Shown: positions 53,071-62,849 of the stretch, piece by piece | How positions within the stretch are numbered: the stretch's first letter is position 1 | Layout: each line of letters begins with the position of its first letter | Source: Alteromonas macleodii | GTDB lineage: Bacteria > Pseudomonadota > Gammaproteobacteria > Enterobacterales > Alteromonadaceae | Length of the DNA stretch: 64,000 bases | Direction: 5' to 3' | NCBI RefSeq assembly: GCF_903772925.1 | Contig: NZ_LR812090.1 | Coordinates: forward strand, 1,198,333-1,262,332 | Notes under the pieces: model-generated | Told to the model about the DNA's origin: nothing | What the model saw: only the letters and a program-made list of their open reading frames with translations | The model's database searches: none | Made by a program: the position numbers and the translations under genes

Positions 53071-53508
53071 ATGCTTTCCAACATCATTCGCTTTGCGAAA
53101 AACATCGTCGTGTCGTTAATTGCAATCTTTGTGTGTTTTGGTGTGCTCGACTTCTTGTGGCTTGGCGTTATTGCGGATGGCTGGTATCAAAGTGAAATGG
53201 CTCCTCTGCTTAGAAGTCAATTTATCACGTGGCCTTGGGTGGTTTTTTACCTCATGTATGGATGTGTGGTGTTTGTACTTGCTGTGGTGGCGAACAGAGA
53301 GAAGTCGTTACTTTATGCTGGAATAGATGGCGCGCTTTTAGGGTTAGCCAGTTATGGCGCCTACAACTTAACGGCATACAGCATCATTGAGGGTTTTACT
53401 TTGTTTATTATGCTGATTGATTGGGCGTGGGGTACTTGCCTAACCAGCGCTAGCGCCATGGCCGGCTGGTTAGGGTTTCAACTGGTTAAGGGAAAGAGTA
53501 GCGAATAA
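53071..53508 (+). CDS. DUF2177 membrane protein
   Basis: 145 residues with four TM helices. Seen: FGVLDFLWLGVIADGWYQSEMAPLL, then LYAGIDGALLGLASYGAYNLTAYSIIE, which fit DUF2177 (membrane proteins of unknown function). Its last 23 bases overlap the end of the desaturase gene on the other strand. No partner is visible. Confidence 0.82.
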   Translation: MLSNIIRFAKNIVVSLIAIFVCFGVLDFLWLGVIADGWYQSEMAPLLRSQFITWPWVVFYLMYGCVVFVLAVVANREKSLLYAGIDGALLGLASYGAYNLTAYSIIEGFTLFIMLIDWAWGTCLTSASAMAGWLGFQLVKGKSSE

Positions 53509-54658
53509 TTCGCTTTAACACGCTACCGTACTGTTTTAAAAAGCCGCCAGTGTTGTAGTGCATGCCGTGTTCTTTGAATACGGCCTCTACCTTTGGGGCC
53601 ATTTCTCTATAGCGTCTGGCAGGGATATCCGGGAACAAATGGTGCTCAATCTGAAAGCTTAAATGCCCGGTAAGCACGTGAAACAGATTTCCGCCCTTTA
53701 TGTTCGATGAGCCCAGCGCCTGTCGGTAGTACCATTGCCCTCGGGTTTCATTAACACAATCTTCTTGTTTAAACGTTTCCACATCACCAGTGAAATGGCC
53801 GCAAAAGATAATGGTAGATGTCCATAAATTGCGTAACAAATTGGCGATAAGGTTACCGGTAAATACCCATAAAAATAACGGCCCAGCTAACAAAGGAAAT
53901 AGCACATAATCTTTTACTAACTGACGTGCTCCCTTGCTAAAAAAGCGCTTCTTTAGTTCACTATGAGTAACCTGATTCTTACGGTTGTCTTTCTTCTTCC
54001 CAAAAAAGACCCGTTCTGCAGCCATCTCGTGATAAGACACGCCCCACTGAAACATCACGCTAAGTACGATATAAGTCGCGAACTGCCATAGGTTTTTTAC
54101 ACGCCATCTGAAATCGTTAGACAGACGAAGCAAACCGTAGCCAAAGTCTCTGTCTTTGCCAATAATGTTGGTATAGGTGTGATGCTCGTAATTATGAACG
54201 CGATTCCAACTCGCACCATCACAGGCAATATCCCACTCATAGCCTTTCGAATTGATATGTTTGTCGTTCATCCAATCGTACTGGCCGTGCATCACGTTGT
54301 GGCCTATTTCCATGTTATCGAGAATTTTAGCTGTAGCTAAACTCAATACACCGGCAACCCAGAGCAGCGGTTGAATGAACCCCAACATCAGTAGTATCCG
54401 GCCGCTCCATTCGCAAATTCGCTGAATAAGAATGATACGTCGTATATAGGCCGCATCTTCAGCCCCGACTTTTCGTTTAATGTCAGCTTTAATTTCATCA
54501 AGCTGAGTAGCAAGTAATTCGTAGTTTGGTTTCTCTTTGGTGCTTGTTGACTGAGTTGTAAGCGTCTCCTGAATTCCCTGAGTTTCACGCATCGGTAAAT
54601 CTACTTGTTCAATTGCTGCTTCACGGTGTTGTTTGTCTATTACAACGCTAGTGTTCAT
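53486..54658 (-). CDS. Membrane fatty-acid desaturase
   Basis: 390 residues. Histidine boxes: HNVMHG near 125, HNYEHHTY near 155, HQIEHH near 340, which are those of acyl-lipid/acyl-CoA front-end-type desaturases. TM helices at about 80-115 and 195-265. It introduces a cis double bond into membrane acyl chains with O2 and two electrons. ATG 54658 overlaps the stop of the ferredoxin reductase upstream by four bases (ATGA), so the reductase supplies electrons. This two-gene arrangement is the same as DesC-DesB of Pseudomonas. Confidence 0.88.
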   Translation of the reverse strand: MNTSVVIDKQHREAAIEQVDLPMRETQGIQETLTTQSTSTKEKPNYELLATQLDEIKADIKRKVGAEDAAYIRRIILIQRICEWSGRILLMLGFIQPLLWVAGVLSLATAKILDNMEIGHNVMHGQYDWMNDKHINSKGYEWDIACDGASWNRVHNYEHHTYTNIIGKDRDFGYGLLRLSNDFRWRVKNLWQFATYIVLSVMFQWGVSYHEMAAERVFFGKKKDNRKNQVTHSELKKRFFSKGARQLVKDYVLFPLLAGPLFLWVFTGNLIANLLRNLWTSTIIFCGHFTGDVETFKQEDCVNETRGQWYYRQALGSSNIKGGNLFHVLTGHLSFQIEHHLFPDIPARRYREMAPKVEAVFKEHGMHYNTGGFLKQYGSVLKRIIRYSFP

Positions 54659-55725
54659 AGTTGAATCTCCACATCGGTAACGGCTTGTGATACACACAAC
54701 TGAATAAGTTGCTCTGCGCTATCTGAAAGTTCGCCAGTACGGGTATCTCTTACCACGCCCTTTTTCTTAACACATTGGCACTGGTGACAAATCCCCATTC
54801 CACATCCGTAGGTCACGGGTTGCTCTGCTTGTTGAAGCTGTGAAAGCAGGGTTTGCTGATTGTCGATAGCCAAAGATTGGCCATTGTGAACCAAAGAGAA
54901 GGTTTCGTTTTCGGTAAGGCTGGTGTTGCTCACCACAGGAAGCGCAGCGAAATGCTCGCTCGAAACAGGCGCATTAATCGTTTTTGCATAGCTTTCAACT
55001 TGCTCGAACATGGCATGTGGACCACATACTAACCAGTGTGCATTGGCAAAATCACACAAATGAGCTTCTACGTCTCCATCTTTTTGCTTGCTCAAAACAT
55101 CATAGGTGAAGTGCTCACAGCGTTTGCTGAACGCTGATAATTCGTTGAGTAATACATGCTCGTCTGGCTTAGCAAAATAAAGTAAGTGCACCGGTGTATG
55201 TTTTAGCTGCGCGTTGTTAATAGCATCGTCAAGCATGGCAATGAAAGGGGTAATGCCTGAGCCGCCCGCAATCATGAGAAGAGGCTTTTGCGTCTCAGGC
55301 CATACAAACTCTCCCATAGGGGCTGAGATATTTACCCATTGATTAGGCACACAGGTATGTAGGTAAGGGGTTAGCGCGCCTCGGGCTTTTACCTTTGTGA
55401 CCAAGCGGATCTGCTTGTCTCTTTGGTGGCTATTAGCACCACTCGCTATGGTAAACACGCGGGTGGTGAGCCTGCCGTTAAGTTCTATGGTTAATGCGAT
55501 ATGTTGCCCTGCAACATGCGCTGGCCAAGACCTCTCTGGCATAAGTAACACCTCTAGCATATCCGTGCTCAGTTTTTTTACGGTCACAACCCTAGCTCTG
55601 AAATACCCATCGCGCCACGCGGGTTTAATTTGCTGCATCAATACCTCCCAGTAGCCCTTCCAAGAGCCATGGTGGAATATGCGATCTGTGAATTTATCGA
55701 GTAATAGTTTCAATGTAGAAATCAC
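54655..55725 (-). CDS. Ferredoxin-type flavodoxin reductase, electron donor for the desaturase
   Basis: 356 residues. FAD domain about 50-150 (RVFTIASGAN), NAD domain with LMIAGGSGITPFIAML near 165, then a C-terminal 2Fe-2S domain with YGCGMGICHQCQC and a later LIQLC giving the four cysteines. Takes electrons from NAD(P)H to the desaturase. The start is GTG 55725, since no ATG fits. The inverted repeat 55776-55816 lies 51 bases upstream. Confidence 0.88.
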   Translation of the reverse strand: MISTLKLLLDKFTDRIFHHGSWKGYWEVLMQQIKPAWRDGYFRARVVTVKKLSTDMLEVLLMPERSWPAHVAGQHIALTIELNGRLTTRVFTIASGANSHQRDKQIRLVTKVKARGALTPYLHTCVPNQWVNISAPMGEFVWPETQKPLLMIAGGSGITPFIAMLDDAINNAQLKHTPVHLLYFAKPDEHVLLNELSAFSKRCEHFTYDVLSKQKDGDVEAHLCDFANAHWLVCGPHAMFEQVESYAKTINAPVSSEHFAALPVVSNTSLTENETFSLVHNGQSLAIDNQQTLLSQLQQAEQPVTYGCGMGICHQCQCVKKKGVVRDTRTGELSDSAEQLIQLCVSQAVTDVEIQL

Positions 55726-55775
55726 ACCTGTATTTCGTCGGAATATCTTAAATACAAAAAGGATGAAAATGTTTT

Positions 55776-55816
55776 AGCTTACACTTGTACGCCATTTCAG
55801 CGAACAAGTGTAAGCT
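55776..55816. promoter_or_regulatory. Long inverted repeat upstream of the desaturase operon, probable operator
   Basis: AGCTTACACTTGT (55776-55788) and ACAAGTGTAAGCT (55804-55816) are perfect 13-base inverted arms around a 15-base spacer. Each arm with flanking bases (AGCTTACACTTGTACGCC) is itself an imperfect dyad of AGCnTACA/TGTAnGC type. This recalls operators of TetR-like unsaturated fatty-acid regulators (FabR/DesT), from memory. Two dimer sites facing each other would fit. It lies 51 bases upstream of the reductase start. Confidence 0.65.
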
Positions 55817-56001
55817 TAATTTTTTCTGCGTCAAGAGGGGGGCGGGAAATTTGGGATAACGTCGTCGAAATGCAACGCTACTTTTGTGAAAAATGCAAAA
55901 GTGCTTTGTTAAAAGTACGGGTTCTAACCTTGCTTATGAACCTTATATTTACCGTTTTCGAAACGTGTAAATTGCAAGACTCAAGTTTAAAGGACCGTAT
56001 T

Positions 56002-57087
56002 ATGAAACTATTTGAAAGCATATCGCTGGCTGGAAAAGCGCTGAATAATCGAATTGTTATGCCGCCAATGACCCGCTCCCGTTCAACACAGCCGGGAGAT
56101 GTGCCCAATGCCTTAATGGCAGATTATTACGCCCAACGCGCAAGCGCTGGTCTAATTGTCAGCGAAGGGACACAAATTTCGGCACTCGGTAAGGGGTATG
56201 CGTGGACACCAGGTATTTATACCAAAGCGCAAATCAAAGGCTGGAAGTTGGTAACAGATAAAGTCCATAAAGCGGGTGGTGTAATGTTTGCGCAACTTTG
56301 GCACGTGGGCCGCGTATCCCACCCTTCAAATACAGAAGGGCAGCAGCCAATTAGCGCATCGGCAATTCAAGCAAAAGGGGTAAAAGTATTTGTTGATGAA
56401 GGCGGCAACCCTGGCTTTGTTGAGTCGGTCATGCCACGCGAAATGAGCATTGAAAATATAAAAGCCGTGGTGGAAGAGTATCGCGCTGCGGCGCGTAATG
56501 CCGTAGATGCTGGATTTGATGGTATTGAATTGCATTCGGCTAATGGTTACCTGCTTAACCAATTTATCGATTCTCAGAGTAATGCAAGAACTGATGAATA
56601 CGGCGGAAGTGTACAGAACCGTATTCGATTCTTGAAAGAAGTGGTGCAGGCCGTCTCTGAAGAAATTGGCGCTGATAAAGTAGGTGTACGTTTAGCTCCC
56701 CTAACAACATTAAACGGGACCGTCGACGACAATCCCGAAGAGACTTATCTTGCGATTGCTTCCATGCTTAATGGTTTCAAGATTGGCTATATGCATATTG
56801 CTGAAGCCGACTGGGATGATGCGCCGCAAATGCCTATATCTTTCAAACAGGCTATTCGCGAAATATTCAGTGGTATATTGATTTATGCAGGAAAGTACGA
56901 CAAAGCGCGCGCCGAAAAAGCGTTATCTGAAGGCTGGGCAGATATGATCGGTTTTGGTAGACCCTTTGTGGCGAACCCAGATTTGCCCTATCGATTAGAG
57001 AACAATTTACCGTTAAATACGCACAACCCTGATACCTTGTTTGGTGGCGGTGAGAAAGGCTATACAGATTATACATTTGCTAAATAG
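56002..57087 (+). CDS. Old yellow enzyme (NemA-like alkene reductase)
   Basis: 361 residues, an FMN TIM barrel. Seen: NRIVMPPMTRSRS (residues 18-30), AQLWHVGRVSHPS near 100, GFDGIELHSANGYLLNQFIDSQSN near 175-195 (the H-x-x-N pair that binds the substrate phenol), and IGFGRPFVANPDLPYRL near 320. Reduces alpha,beta-unsaturated carbonyls, nitro compounds or maleimides with NADPH. ATG 56002 with AAGGA at eight bases; the longer frame from 55870 has no Shine-Dalgarno. A very good terminator follows. Confidence 0.9.
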   Translation: MKLFESISLAGKALNNRIVMPPMTRSRSTQPGDVPNALMADYYAQRASAGLIVSEGTQISALGKGYAWTPGIYTKAQIKGWKLVTDKVHKAGGVMFAQLWHVGRVSHPSNTEGQQPISASAIQAKGVKVFVDEGGNPGFVESVMPREMSIENIKAVVEEYRAAARNAVDAGFDGIELHSANGYLLNQFIDSQSNARTDEYGGSVQNRIRFLKEVVQAVSEEIGADKVGVRLAPLTTLNGTVDDNPEETYLAIASMLNGFKIGYMHIAEADWDDAPQMPISFKQAIREIFSGILIYAGKYDKARAEKALSEGWADMIGFGRPFVANPDLPYRLENNLPLNTHNPDTLFGGGEKGYTDYTFAK

Positions 57088-57115
57088 CCGTAAATGTTAT
57101 GGGGTGCACACTGCT

Positions 57116-57151
57116 GCGCATAAAGGAGCTGCGCTTCTTTATGCGCTTTTT
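57116..57151 (+). terminator. Rho-independent terminator of the old yellow enzyme gene
   Basis: GCGCATAAAGGAG pairs with CTTCTTTATGCGC with one G-T pair, loop CTGCG, then five T. Confidence 0.93.
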
Positions 57152-57253
57152 AAACTATCTATACGCGCTGCAGTTTATAATTAAGAAAACGTTAATGTTT
57201 TTAGTTAATTTACGTTCGGCCAATTGCAATGCGATTGAAATATCACACCTCGC

Positions 57254-57472
57254 CTAGAAGTTGCGGTTTCGGAATAGCCAAGCGGCGATACCACTTCCAG
57301 CTATCAACATTGAGGTGACCAACCATAGTTTTGAAATAGGCGTACCATTGGGGCACTGAAGCGCCATGGTTGCGCCGGCTAAATTCTGACAGTCAAAAAG
57401 TTGGCCCAATGCCAATACTAAGAGACCAAGCAGTACTCCGATAACAGCATAAGACAAATTATTTAACGACAT
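57254..57472 (-). CDS. Small membrane protein, unknown
   Basis: 72 residues with two TM helices (about 8-25 and 49-65: LWLVTSMLIAGSGIAAWLF) and a short loop with two cysteines. ATG 57472 with AGGAAAAGT just ahead. Not recognised. It stands alone, between the old yellow enzyme and prfB. Similar small hydrophobic proteins are widespread in Alteromonas-type genomes. Confidence 0.55.
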   Translation of the reverse strand: MSLNNLSYAVIGVLLGLLVLALGQLFDCQNLAGATMALQCPNGTPISKLWLVTSMLIAGSGIAAWLFRNRNF

Positions 57473-57807
57473 ACTTTTCCTATTACTTTTCCATTTATCG
57501 CTTATAACGACTTTATGGTTTACCCTGCACACTTGTGGGAAGCGAGAATGTGCTAAACCAGTGCACGAATTAAGATGCCAAGAAGCGTTTAATGCTTTAT
57601 AAGTTTTATCTTATGGGCTTTAAGCGTATTACCAATGCTTACTGTAAGCCGTTTAACGGTAATATTATTCAATTCACCTCAAGCGACTAAAAAAAGTTCG
57701 CTAGCGTGTGCAAAAACTGGGTCGCAATATTTGCGCCAACCCCTATCAAAATTCCTTCAAATTCGGTACTATCCGCGGTCTTAATTTTTTAACGAAATAA
57801 GCGGACT
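57473..57807. other. Intergenic region upstream of prfB
   Basis: 335 bases without an acceptable gene. AT-rich towards prfB. It must carry the prfB-lysS promoter on the plus strand and the promoter of the small membrane protein on the minus strand. No clear box pairs or repeats seen. Confidence 0.35.
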
Positions 57808-58906
57808 ATGTTTGAAATAAACCCCGTTACTAATGCGATAAAAGATATCCGCGAGCGCACCGAAGCGCTTAGGGGGTATCTTTGACTTTGATGCAAAGTC
57901 AGAGCGTTTAGAGGAAGTTAGCCGAGAGTTAGAAAGTCCTGATGTTTGGAACGAGCCAGACAGAGCGCAGGCACTGGGCAAAGAAAAAGTGGCCCTTGAG
58001 CAAATCGTTGAAACGATCCATAAGCTCGATCAGGGTACAGAAGATGTTGAAGGTCTTGTTGAATTGGCGGTTGAAGCCGAAGATGAAGACACCTTTGTTG
58101 AGGCTCAAAGTGAACTAGAAGGCTTAATTGAACAACTAGAGGTGCTTGAGTTTCGCCGTATGTTCTCTGGTCCAAATGATGAGAACGACTGCTACATTGA
58201 TATTCAGTCGGGCTCTGGTGGCACAGAGGCGCAAGATTGGGCCAATATGCTGCTTCGCATGTATTTGCGTTGGGGTGAAGCTCACGGTTTTAAAACTGAA
58301 CTCATTGAAGTATCAGACGGTGATGTAGCCGGGATTAAAAGCGCAACTTTGCGTATTCAGGGCGAATATGCATTTGGTTGGCTACGCACAGAAACTGGCG
58401 TGCACCGCTTGGTTCGTAAATCACCGTTTGATTCGGGTAACCGCCGTCACACGTCATTTTCATCAGCGTTTGTATACCCAGAAATTGACGACGATATTGA
58501 TATAGATATCAACCCGTCTGACTTACGTATAGATACCTATCGCGCATCGGGCGCAGGTGGACAGCACGTAAACAGAACAGATTCAGCGGTACGTATTACC
58601 CATGAACCAACGGGCATAGTGGTGCAGTGTCAGAACGACCGCTCGCAGCACAAAAACAAAGATCAGGCGATGAAGCAGTTAAAAGCCAAACTTTATGAGT
58701 TTGAGCTGCAAAAACAAAACGCTGAAAAACAAGCGATGGAAGACAGCAAATCTGATATCGGCTGGGGAAGCCAAATACGCTCTTACGTTTTGGACGACTC
58801 TCGCATTAAAGACTTGCGCACTGGCGTGGAAACACGTAACACTCAAGCCGTGCTAGATGGCGACTTGGACAAATTTATTGAAGCCAGCCTGAAATCTGGG
58901 CTGTAA
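57808..58906 (+). CDS. prfB: Peptide chain release factor 2 (programmed +1 frameshift)
   Basis: Read in two frames: 57808-57882 then, after skipping the T at 57883, 57884-58906, giving 365 residues. RF2 terminates at UGA and UAA. The SPF stop-recognition motif is seen in [15 protein letters not shown], and the catalytic GGQ in [18 protein letters not shown]. Shift site CTTTGAC, preceded by AGGGGG, is the classical autoregulatory slip. It is followed by lysS after 23 bases, the order known from E. coli. It is not a pseudogene. Confidence 0.96.
57871..57886 (+). promoter_or_regulatory. prfB programmed frameshift site
   Basis: AGG GGG TAT CTT TGA C: an internal Shine-Dalgarno AGGGGG, three bases spacer, slippery CTT and in-frame TGA at 57883-57885. 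RF2 shortage lets the ribosome slip +1 into GAC. This matches the E. coli site at nearly every base. Confidence 0.95.
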
Positions 58907-58929
58907 ACCGAACAACGAAGTGAAAGGTT

Positions 58930-60498
58930 ATGACTGACCAACAAACAGACGATAACAAATTGATTGCAGAGCGCCGTGCTAAGCTAAGCGCTATTCGCGA
59001 GCAGTGCCGTGCGAACGGTTTCCCAAACAGCTTCCGTCGCGAAAACTATGCGGATGAGCTTCAAGCTAAGTTCGGTGAATTCGACAAGGAAACGCTGCAA
59101 GAGCAGGGAAACAAGGTAAGCATTGCTGGCCGTATCATGGCAAAGCGTGGTCCTTTCATGCTGCTTCAAGATATGACAGGCCGTATTCAAGCTTACGCTG
59201 ATAAAGACACCCAAAAGGCCCTTAAAGCAAAATACGGTGCGCTGGATATTGGTGACATCATTGGTGTAGCGGGCGATTTGCACAAGTCAGGTAAAGGCGA
59301 CCTATACGTAAACATGGAGCAATACGAGCTGCTTACTAAAGCACTGCGTCCATTGCCAGAAAAGTTCCATGGTTTGAGCGACCAGGAAACTAAGTATCGC
59401 CAGCGTTACGTTGACCTAATTACAAGTGAGCAAACCCGCAAAACCTTTATTATCCGCAGTAAGATTGTAAACGGCATTCGTAACTACCTTACTGAACGTG
59501 ACTACCTAGAAGTAGAAACGCCGATGCTACAGGTTATTCCAGGTGGTGCGACTGCGAAGCCGTTTGTAACTCACCACAATGCGCTAGACATCGATATGTA
59601 CCTGCGTATTGCGCCAGAGTTATACCTTAAGCGCTTAGTCGTTGGTGGTTTTGAGCGTGTGTTTGAAATTAACCGTAACTTCCGTAACGAAGGTTTATCA
59701 ACACGTCACAATCCAGAGTTCACTATGCTTGAGTTCTACCAAGCGTATGCAGACTACAATGACCTGATGAACCTTACCGAAGATATGCTGCGCACGCTGG
59801 CAGAAGATATTCTTGGTACAAGCATTATCAAAAACACAACTAAAGACGCTGAAGGTAACGTAACGTCTGAAGTTGAATACGATTTTGGTAAGCCGTTTGA
59901 CCGTTTAAGCATGGGCGAAGCTATTCTTAAGTACTGGCCAGAAGCTGATGAAGCCGCTATCCGCGACCCAGAGGCGAACCTTGACGCGCTTAAAGCAATG
60001 GCAAAACAGCTTCACATTAAAGAGCCTGAAGTTGATGGCATTTGGGGTGCGGGTAAGTACCTTTGCGAAATCTTCGAAGCAACAGCAGAAGAGAAGCTTA
60101 TCCAACCTACGTTTATTACAGAATATCCGTGGGAAGTATCGCCGCTTGCGCGCCGTAACGACAACAACCCATTCATTACAGACCGCTTCGAGTTCTTTGT
60201 AGGGGGACGTGAATTAGCGAATGGCTTTAGTGAGCTTAACGACCCAGAAGATCAGGCGGAACGTTTTGCGAAGCAGGTTGAAGAAAAAGACGCTGGCGAC
60301 GATGAAGCCATGCACTTTGACGATGATTACATCCGCGCCCTTGAATATGGCTTGCCGCCAACAGCGGGAGAAGGTATTGGTATTGACCGTCTAGCGATGT
60401 TGTTTACCGATAGCTCTACCATTAAAGATGTTATCTTGTTCCCACACATGAAGCCTCAAGCGCCAAAAGATGGGCAAGAAGCGGGTGAGCAAGAGTAA
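58930..60498 (+). CDS. lysS: Lysyl-tRNA synthetase, class II
   Basis: 522 residues. The N-terminal OB-fold anticodon domain is about 55-150 ([27 protein letters not shown]). The class II core shows motif 1 ([20 protein letters not shown]), motif 2 ([29 protein letters not shown]) and motif 3 ([13 protein letters not shown]). Charges tRNA-Lys. Co-transcribed with prfB as in E. coli. Confidence 0.96.
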   Translation: MTDQQTDDNKLIAERRAKLSAIREQCRANGFPNSFRRENYADELQAKFGEFDKETLQEQGNKVSIAGRIMAKRGPFMLLQDMTGRIQAYADKDTQKALKAKYGALDIGDIIGVAGDLHKSGKGDLYVNMEQYELLTKALRPLPEKFHGLSDQETKYRQRYVDLITSEQTRKTFIIRSKIVNGIRNYLTERDYLEVETPMLQVIPGGATAKPFVTHHNALDIDMYLRIAPELYLKRLVVGGFERVFEINRNFRNEGLSTRHNPEFTMLEFYQAYADYNDLMNLTEDMLRTLAEDILGTSIIKNTTKDAEGNVTSEVEYDFGKPFDRLSMGEAILKYWPEADEAAIRDPEANLDALKAMAKQLHIKEPEVDGIWGAGKYLCEIFEATAEEKLIQPTFITEYPWEVSPLARRNDNNPFITDRFEFFVGGRELANGFSELNDPEDQAERFAKQVEEKDAGDDEAMHFDDDYIRALEYGLPPTAGEGIGIDRLAMLFTDSSTIKDVILFPHMKPQAPKDGQEAGEQE

Positions 60499-60511
60499 AA
60501 TCAGTTATAAA

Positions 60512-60535
60512 CGCTAAGGCTTTAAACACTTAGCG
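60512..60535. terminator. Possible terminator between lysS and panE
   Basis: CGCTAAG pairs with CTTAGCG around a ten-base loop; the 3' arm overlaps the last codons of panE. Seven pairs, weak tail. Confidence 0.4.
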
Positions 60536-61463
60536 CTTTAACACGCTCTACCAAAAGGGTGTTCTCGGGAACGGGAATACCCTTTTTCTTTGCCATTTCC
60601 ACAATATAACCGTTAATGGCGTCTATTTCTGTTTGCCTGCCTTGAGCAATATCTTGATGCATGCTGGAGTAGTTTTCACCTGTTGCTTTGGCTACCGACA
60701 ACACGTTTTTTAGTACCTCATCTTCATCGAATTTAAACCCATATGCGTTAGCCACTAGCGTGAATTCATGGCATATCTTGCTGCGAGTTTGCTCAAATTC
60801 AGCATCAGCAATATGCTTATTTTGAATATCGTGAAGTGCTGTTAGTGGATTAATTACGGCATTAACGGAAAGCTTGGCCCACAGTGCTGTTAAAATATCA
60901 CTTCGGTATTGCACAGGCGGAAGCGAACTATCTAAAGTAGCAATTGCATTTGCAAGCTGTGGTGCTACTTGTAAAAGGTCTGCAAGCTTTTGAGGTATTG
61001 GCTTAGCTAAATTAGGCGCGCCAACTTGCGTTGCTCCTAGCCCTGTATACTTCACGTGAAAATTGCCGCTTGATGTGCTTTCTTTTAACGCGCCATGGCT
61101 CGTTGTAGCAAGAAGCAGCGGATAATCGCCGCCTAACAAATCTCGTGCAACCTCTAGCCCGCCCATACCATTGTGCATCAGCACAACCGTCGGTTTTTGA
61201 TTGAGGTAGGGCAGCCACTCTTTTAGAGCAGCGTTAAGTTGATACACTTTAAGTGGAAGTATTAACACGTCATCTTTTTCAAGAATGACAGGCGCTGGCA
61301 TAGCAGCTTTTAGTTCAATACTTTGGCCATCTCGCCATTTTGCGCGAGCAGGCATGGTCCTAATATTTCTGGGGTAGCAATCATAGGGCACGCCATTTTT
61401 ATGAGCGCTCGCTGCAATTAAACTCCCGATGGCACCGCCACCGACTATATGTAGTTTTCCCAT
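60522..61463 (-). CDS. panE: 2-Dehydropantoate 2-reductase (ketopantoate reductase)
   Basis: 313 residues. Rossmann GGGAIGSL near residues 8-15; catalytic K in WAKLSVNAVINPLTAL near 190 and E near 270 (GRQTEIDAINGYIVEMAKK). Reduces 2-dehydropantoate to pantoate with NADPH in coenzyme A synthesis. Convergent with lysS. A side branch of the family includes other ketoacid reductases, but the pattern of N and K fits PanE. Confidence 0.92.
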   Translation of the reverse strand: MGKLHIVGGGAIGSLIAASAHKNGVPYDCYPRNIRTMPARAKWRDGQSIELKAAMPAPVILEKDDVLILPLKVYQLNAALKEWLPYLNQKPTVVLMHNGMGGLEVARDLLGGDYPLLLATTSHGALKESTSSGNFHVKYTGLGATQVGAPNLAKPIPQKLADLLQVAPQLANAIATLDSSLPPVQYRSDILTALWAKLSVNAVINPLTALHDIQNKHIADAEFEQTRSKICHEFTLVANAYGFKFDEDEVLKNVLSVAKATGENYSSMHQDIAQGRQTEIDAINGYIVEMAKKKGIPVPENTLLVERVKALSV

Positions 61464-61533
61464 TAATATCTGTCAAATGTTGTATTAGGTTACTGTTTTA
61501 CTTGTACGGAACGGGTTTACCTTGATGACGCTC

Positions 61534-62289
61534 TTATAAAGATTCAGACAAGAAGCGCGCTGGAATTGCCGGCCATGGATAAGCGTCTGGTGCATTAAGC
61601 GCCTCAACCCAAGCGTGCATGTCTTCTTGGCTAATTACTTCGCCCGCATCAAAAGGTGCGGTTACTGATAATTCACCTTTCGATAGAGGAAGGCGCAAGT
61701 GCCAAGCATGAAGGTAGAGCCTATCTGACGCCGCACCGCCGTAAAGTGTATCACCTAAAATAGGGGCCCCGACGCTTTTAAGCGCGACTCGAATTTGATG
61801 GGTTTTCCCTGAATGAGGTTTAACAACGAAACCACGAGTTCCCGGTCTAGCTGCGCTACTGAAAAACTGAGTTATCGCTGGGTTTTTCTGAGTTTTAAGC
61901 AAAATACGCTGGCCGCCGCGACGATTTTTCATATCGCCGATTATCATGCCCTGTTTCTTTTTAGGTTTGTTACTGCTTAAGGCTAGGTAGTATTTGCTGA
62001 CGCGTCTTGATGAAAAAAGTTCGCCGATTTCTGCCGCCACCGTGGCATTTTTAGCTAAGCATAAGGATCCTGAGGTACCGGTATCTAGGCGGTGACAAAG
62101 GTGCAATTCTTTAACGGCGAGCTGCTTTTTTAAAACAGTAACAATACCGTCTACCTTTCCTGCTTTAATACCTTTCGTTGGATGTTGTTTTACGCCAGTT
62201 TCGTCGACAGCATCGTGCATGGCAACGCCAACAGGCTTATTAACGACGATAAGATCAGCGTTTTCAACGAGGATAGGAATGTGTAGCAC
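61534..62289 (-). CDS. RluA-family pseudouridine synthase
   Basis: 251 residues. The catalytic Asp is in CHRLDTGTSGSLCLAKN near residue 68; the RluA order is kept (ILVENADLIVVNKPVGVAMHDAV, then KTHQIRVALKSVGAPILGD). Resembles the TIGR01621-type group; target RNA position unknown. No S4 domain. The start is GTG 62289, which overlaps the Hpt stop TAG by one base, so it is coupled to that gene. Confidence 0.88.
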   Translation of the reverse strand: MLHIPILVENADLIVVNKPVGVAMHDAVDETGVKQHPTKGIKAGKVDGIVTVLKKQLAVKELHLCHRLDTGTSGSLCLAKNATVAAEIGELFSSRRVSKYYLALSSNKPKKKQGMIIGDMKNRRGGQRILLKTQKNPAITQFFSSAARPGTRGFVVKPHSGKTHQIRVALKSVGAPILGDTLYGGAASDRLYLHAWHLRLPLSKGELSVTAPFDAGEVISQEDMHAWVEALNAPDAYPWPAIPARFLSESL

Positions 62290-62849
62290 TAGCTATTTTC
62301 TAACTCTTCGATAGCTTCTTCATAATCTAGCTCGTCAACCGCATCGATAATAGCCGTGCGTTTTTCTTGAGGTAAGGCAAGGGCGTCTAGCCACTCGTCT
62401 AGTTTATCCTGTGCAATAAACTCACTGGCTTTAAGTGCGGCCAATAACTGCTTTCGAGCTTGCTCAGCGGCAGCGCCATTTGCAGGGGCAGAAGCGGTAA
62501 CTTCTGGCTCTTTGATTAATGCATCTACCGTGGTAATTGTCTCATTTAGCACGGCGACAAACGCAGGGTATTCATCAGCGACTTGTCCGTCGTTTCGAAA
62601 GCTACTTTCAACAGGCTTGCTTGCATTGTGAAGCGCAAACATACCTAGATTTCCTGTTACGCCCTTGAGGGTATGAACAAGTGAATAAGCCTCAGTGAAG
62701 TCACCCTTAGCAATATGTGCTTGTAAGTCAGCATCTAGAGAACGATATTCGTCCGTGAACTTACCTAGTAGGGTGAACAACAGTTTTTTGTTACCACTTA
62801 ACTGTGACATTCCGAAGTCTATATCGAGTACTGTTGTTGACTGATCCAT
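62289..62849 (-). CDS. Hpt-domain phosphotransfer protein
   Basis: 186 residues. The Hpt four-helix domain spans about 10-115 with the phospho-histidine H59 in LVHTLKGVTGNLGMFALH. The second part (about 125-186) is an alanine/glutamate-rich helical tail. It would relay phosphate between a hybrid kinase and a response regulator; no kinase is near, so the partner is elsewhere. Its stop overlaps the pseudouridine synthase start. Confidence 0.85.
   Translation of the reverse strand: MDQSTTVLDIDFGMSQLSGNKKLLFTLLGKFTDEYRSLDADLQAHIAKGDFTEAYSLVHTLKGVTGNLGMFALHNASKPVESSFRNDGQVADEYPAFVAVLNETITTVDALIKEPEVTASAPANGAAAEQARKQLLAALKASEFIAQDKLDEWLDALALPQEKRTAIIDAVDELDYEEAIEELENS

Noticed and set aside
57808..57885. 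prfB as a pseudogene with an internal stop
   Set aside because: The TGA lies in the canonical programmed frameshift site and the downstream frame is intact to the usual end.
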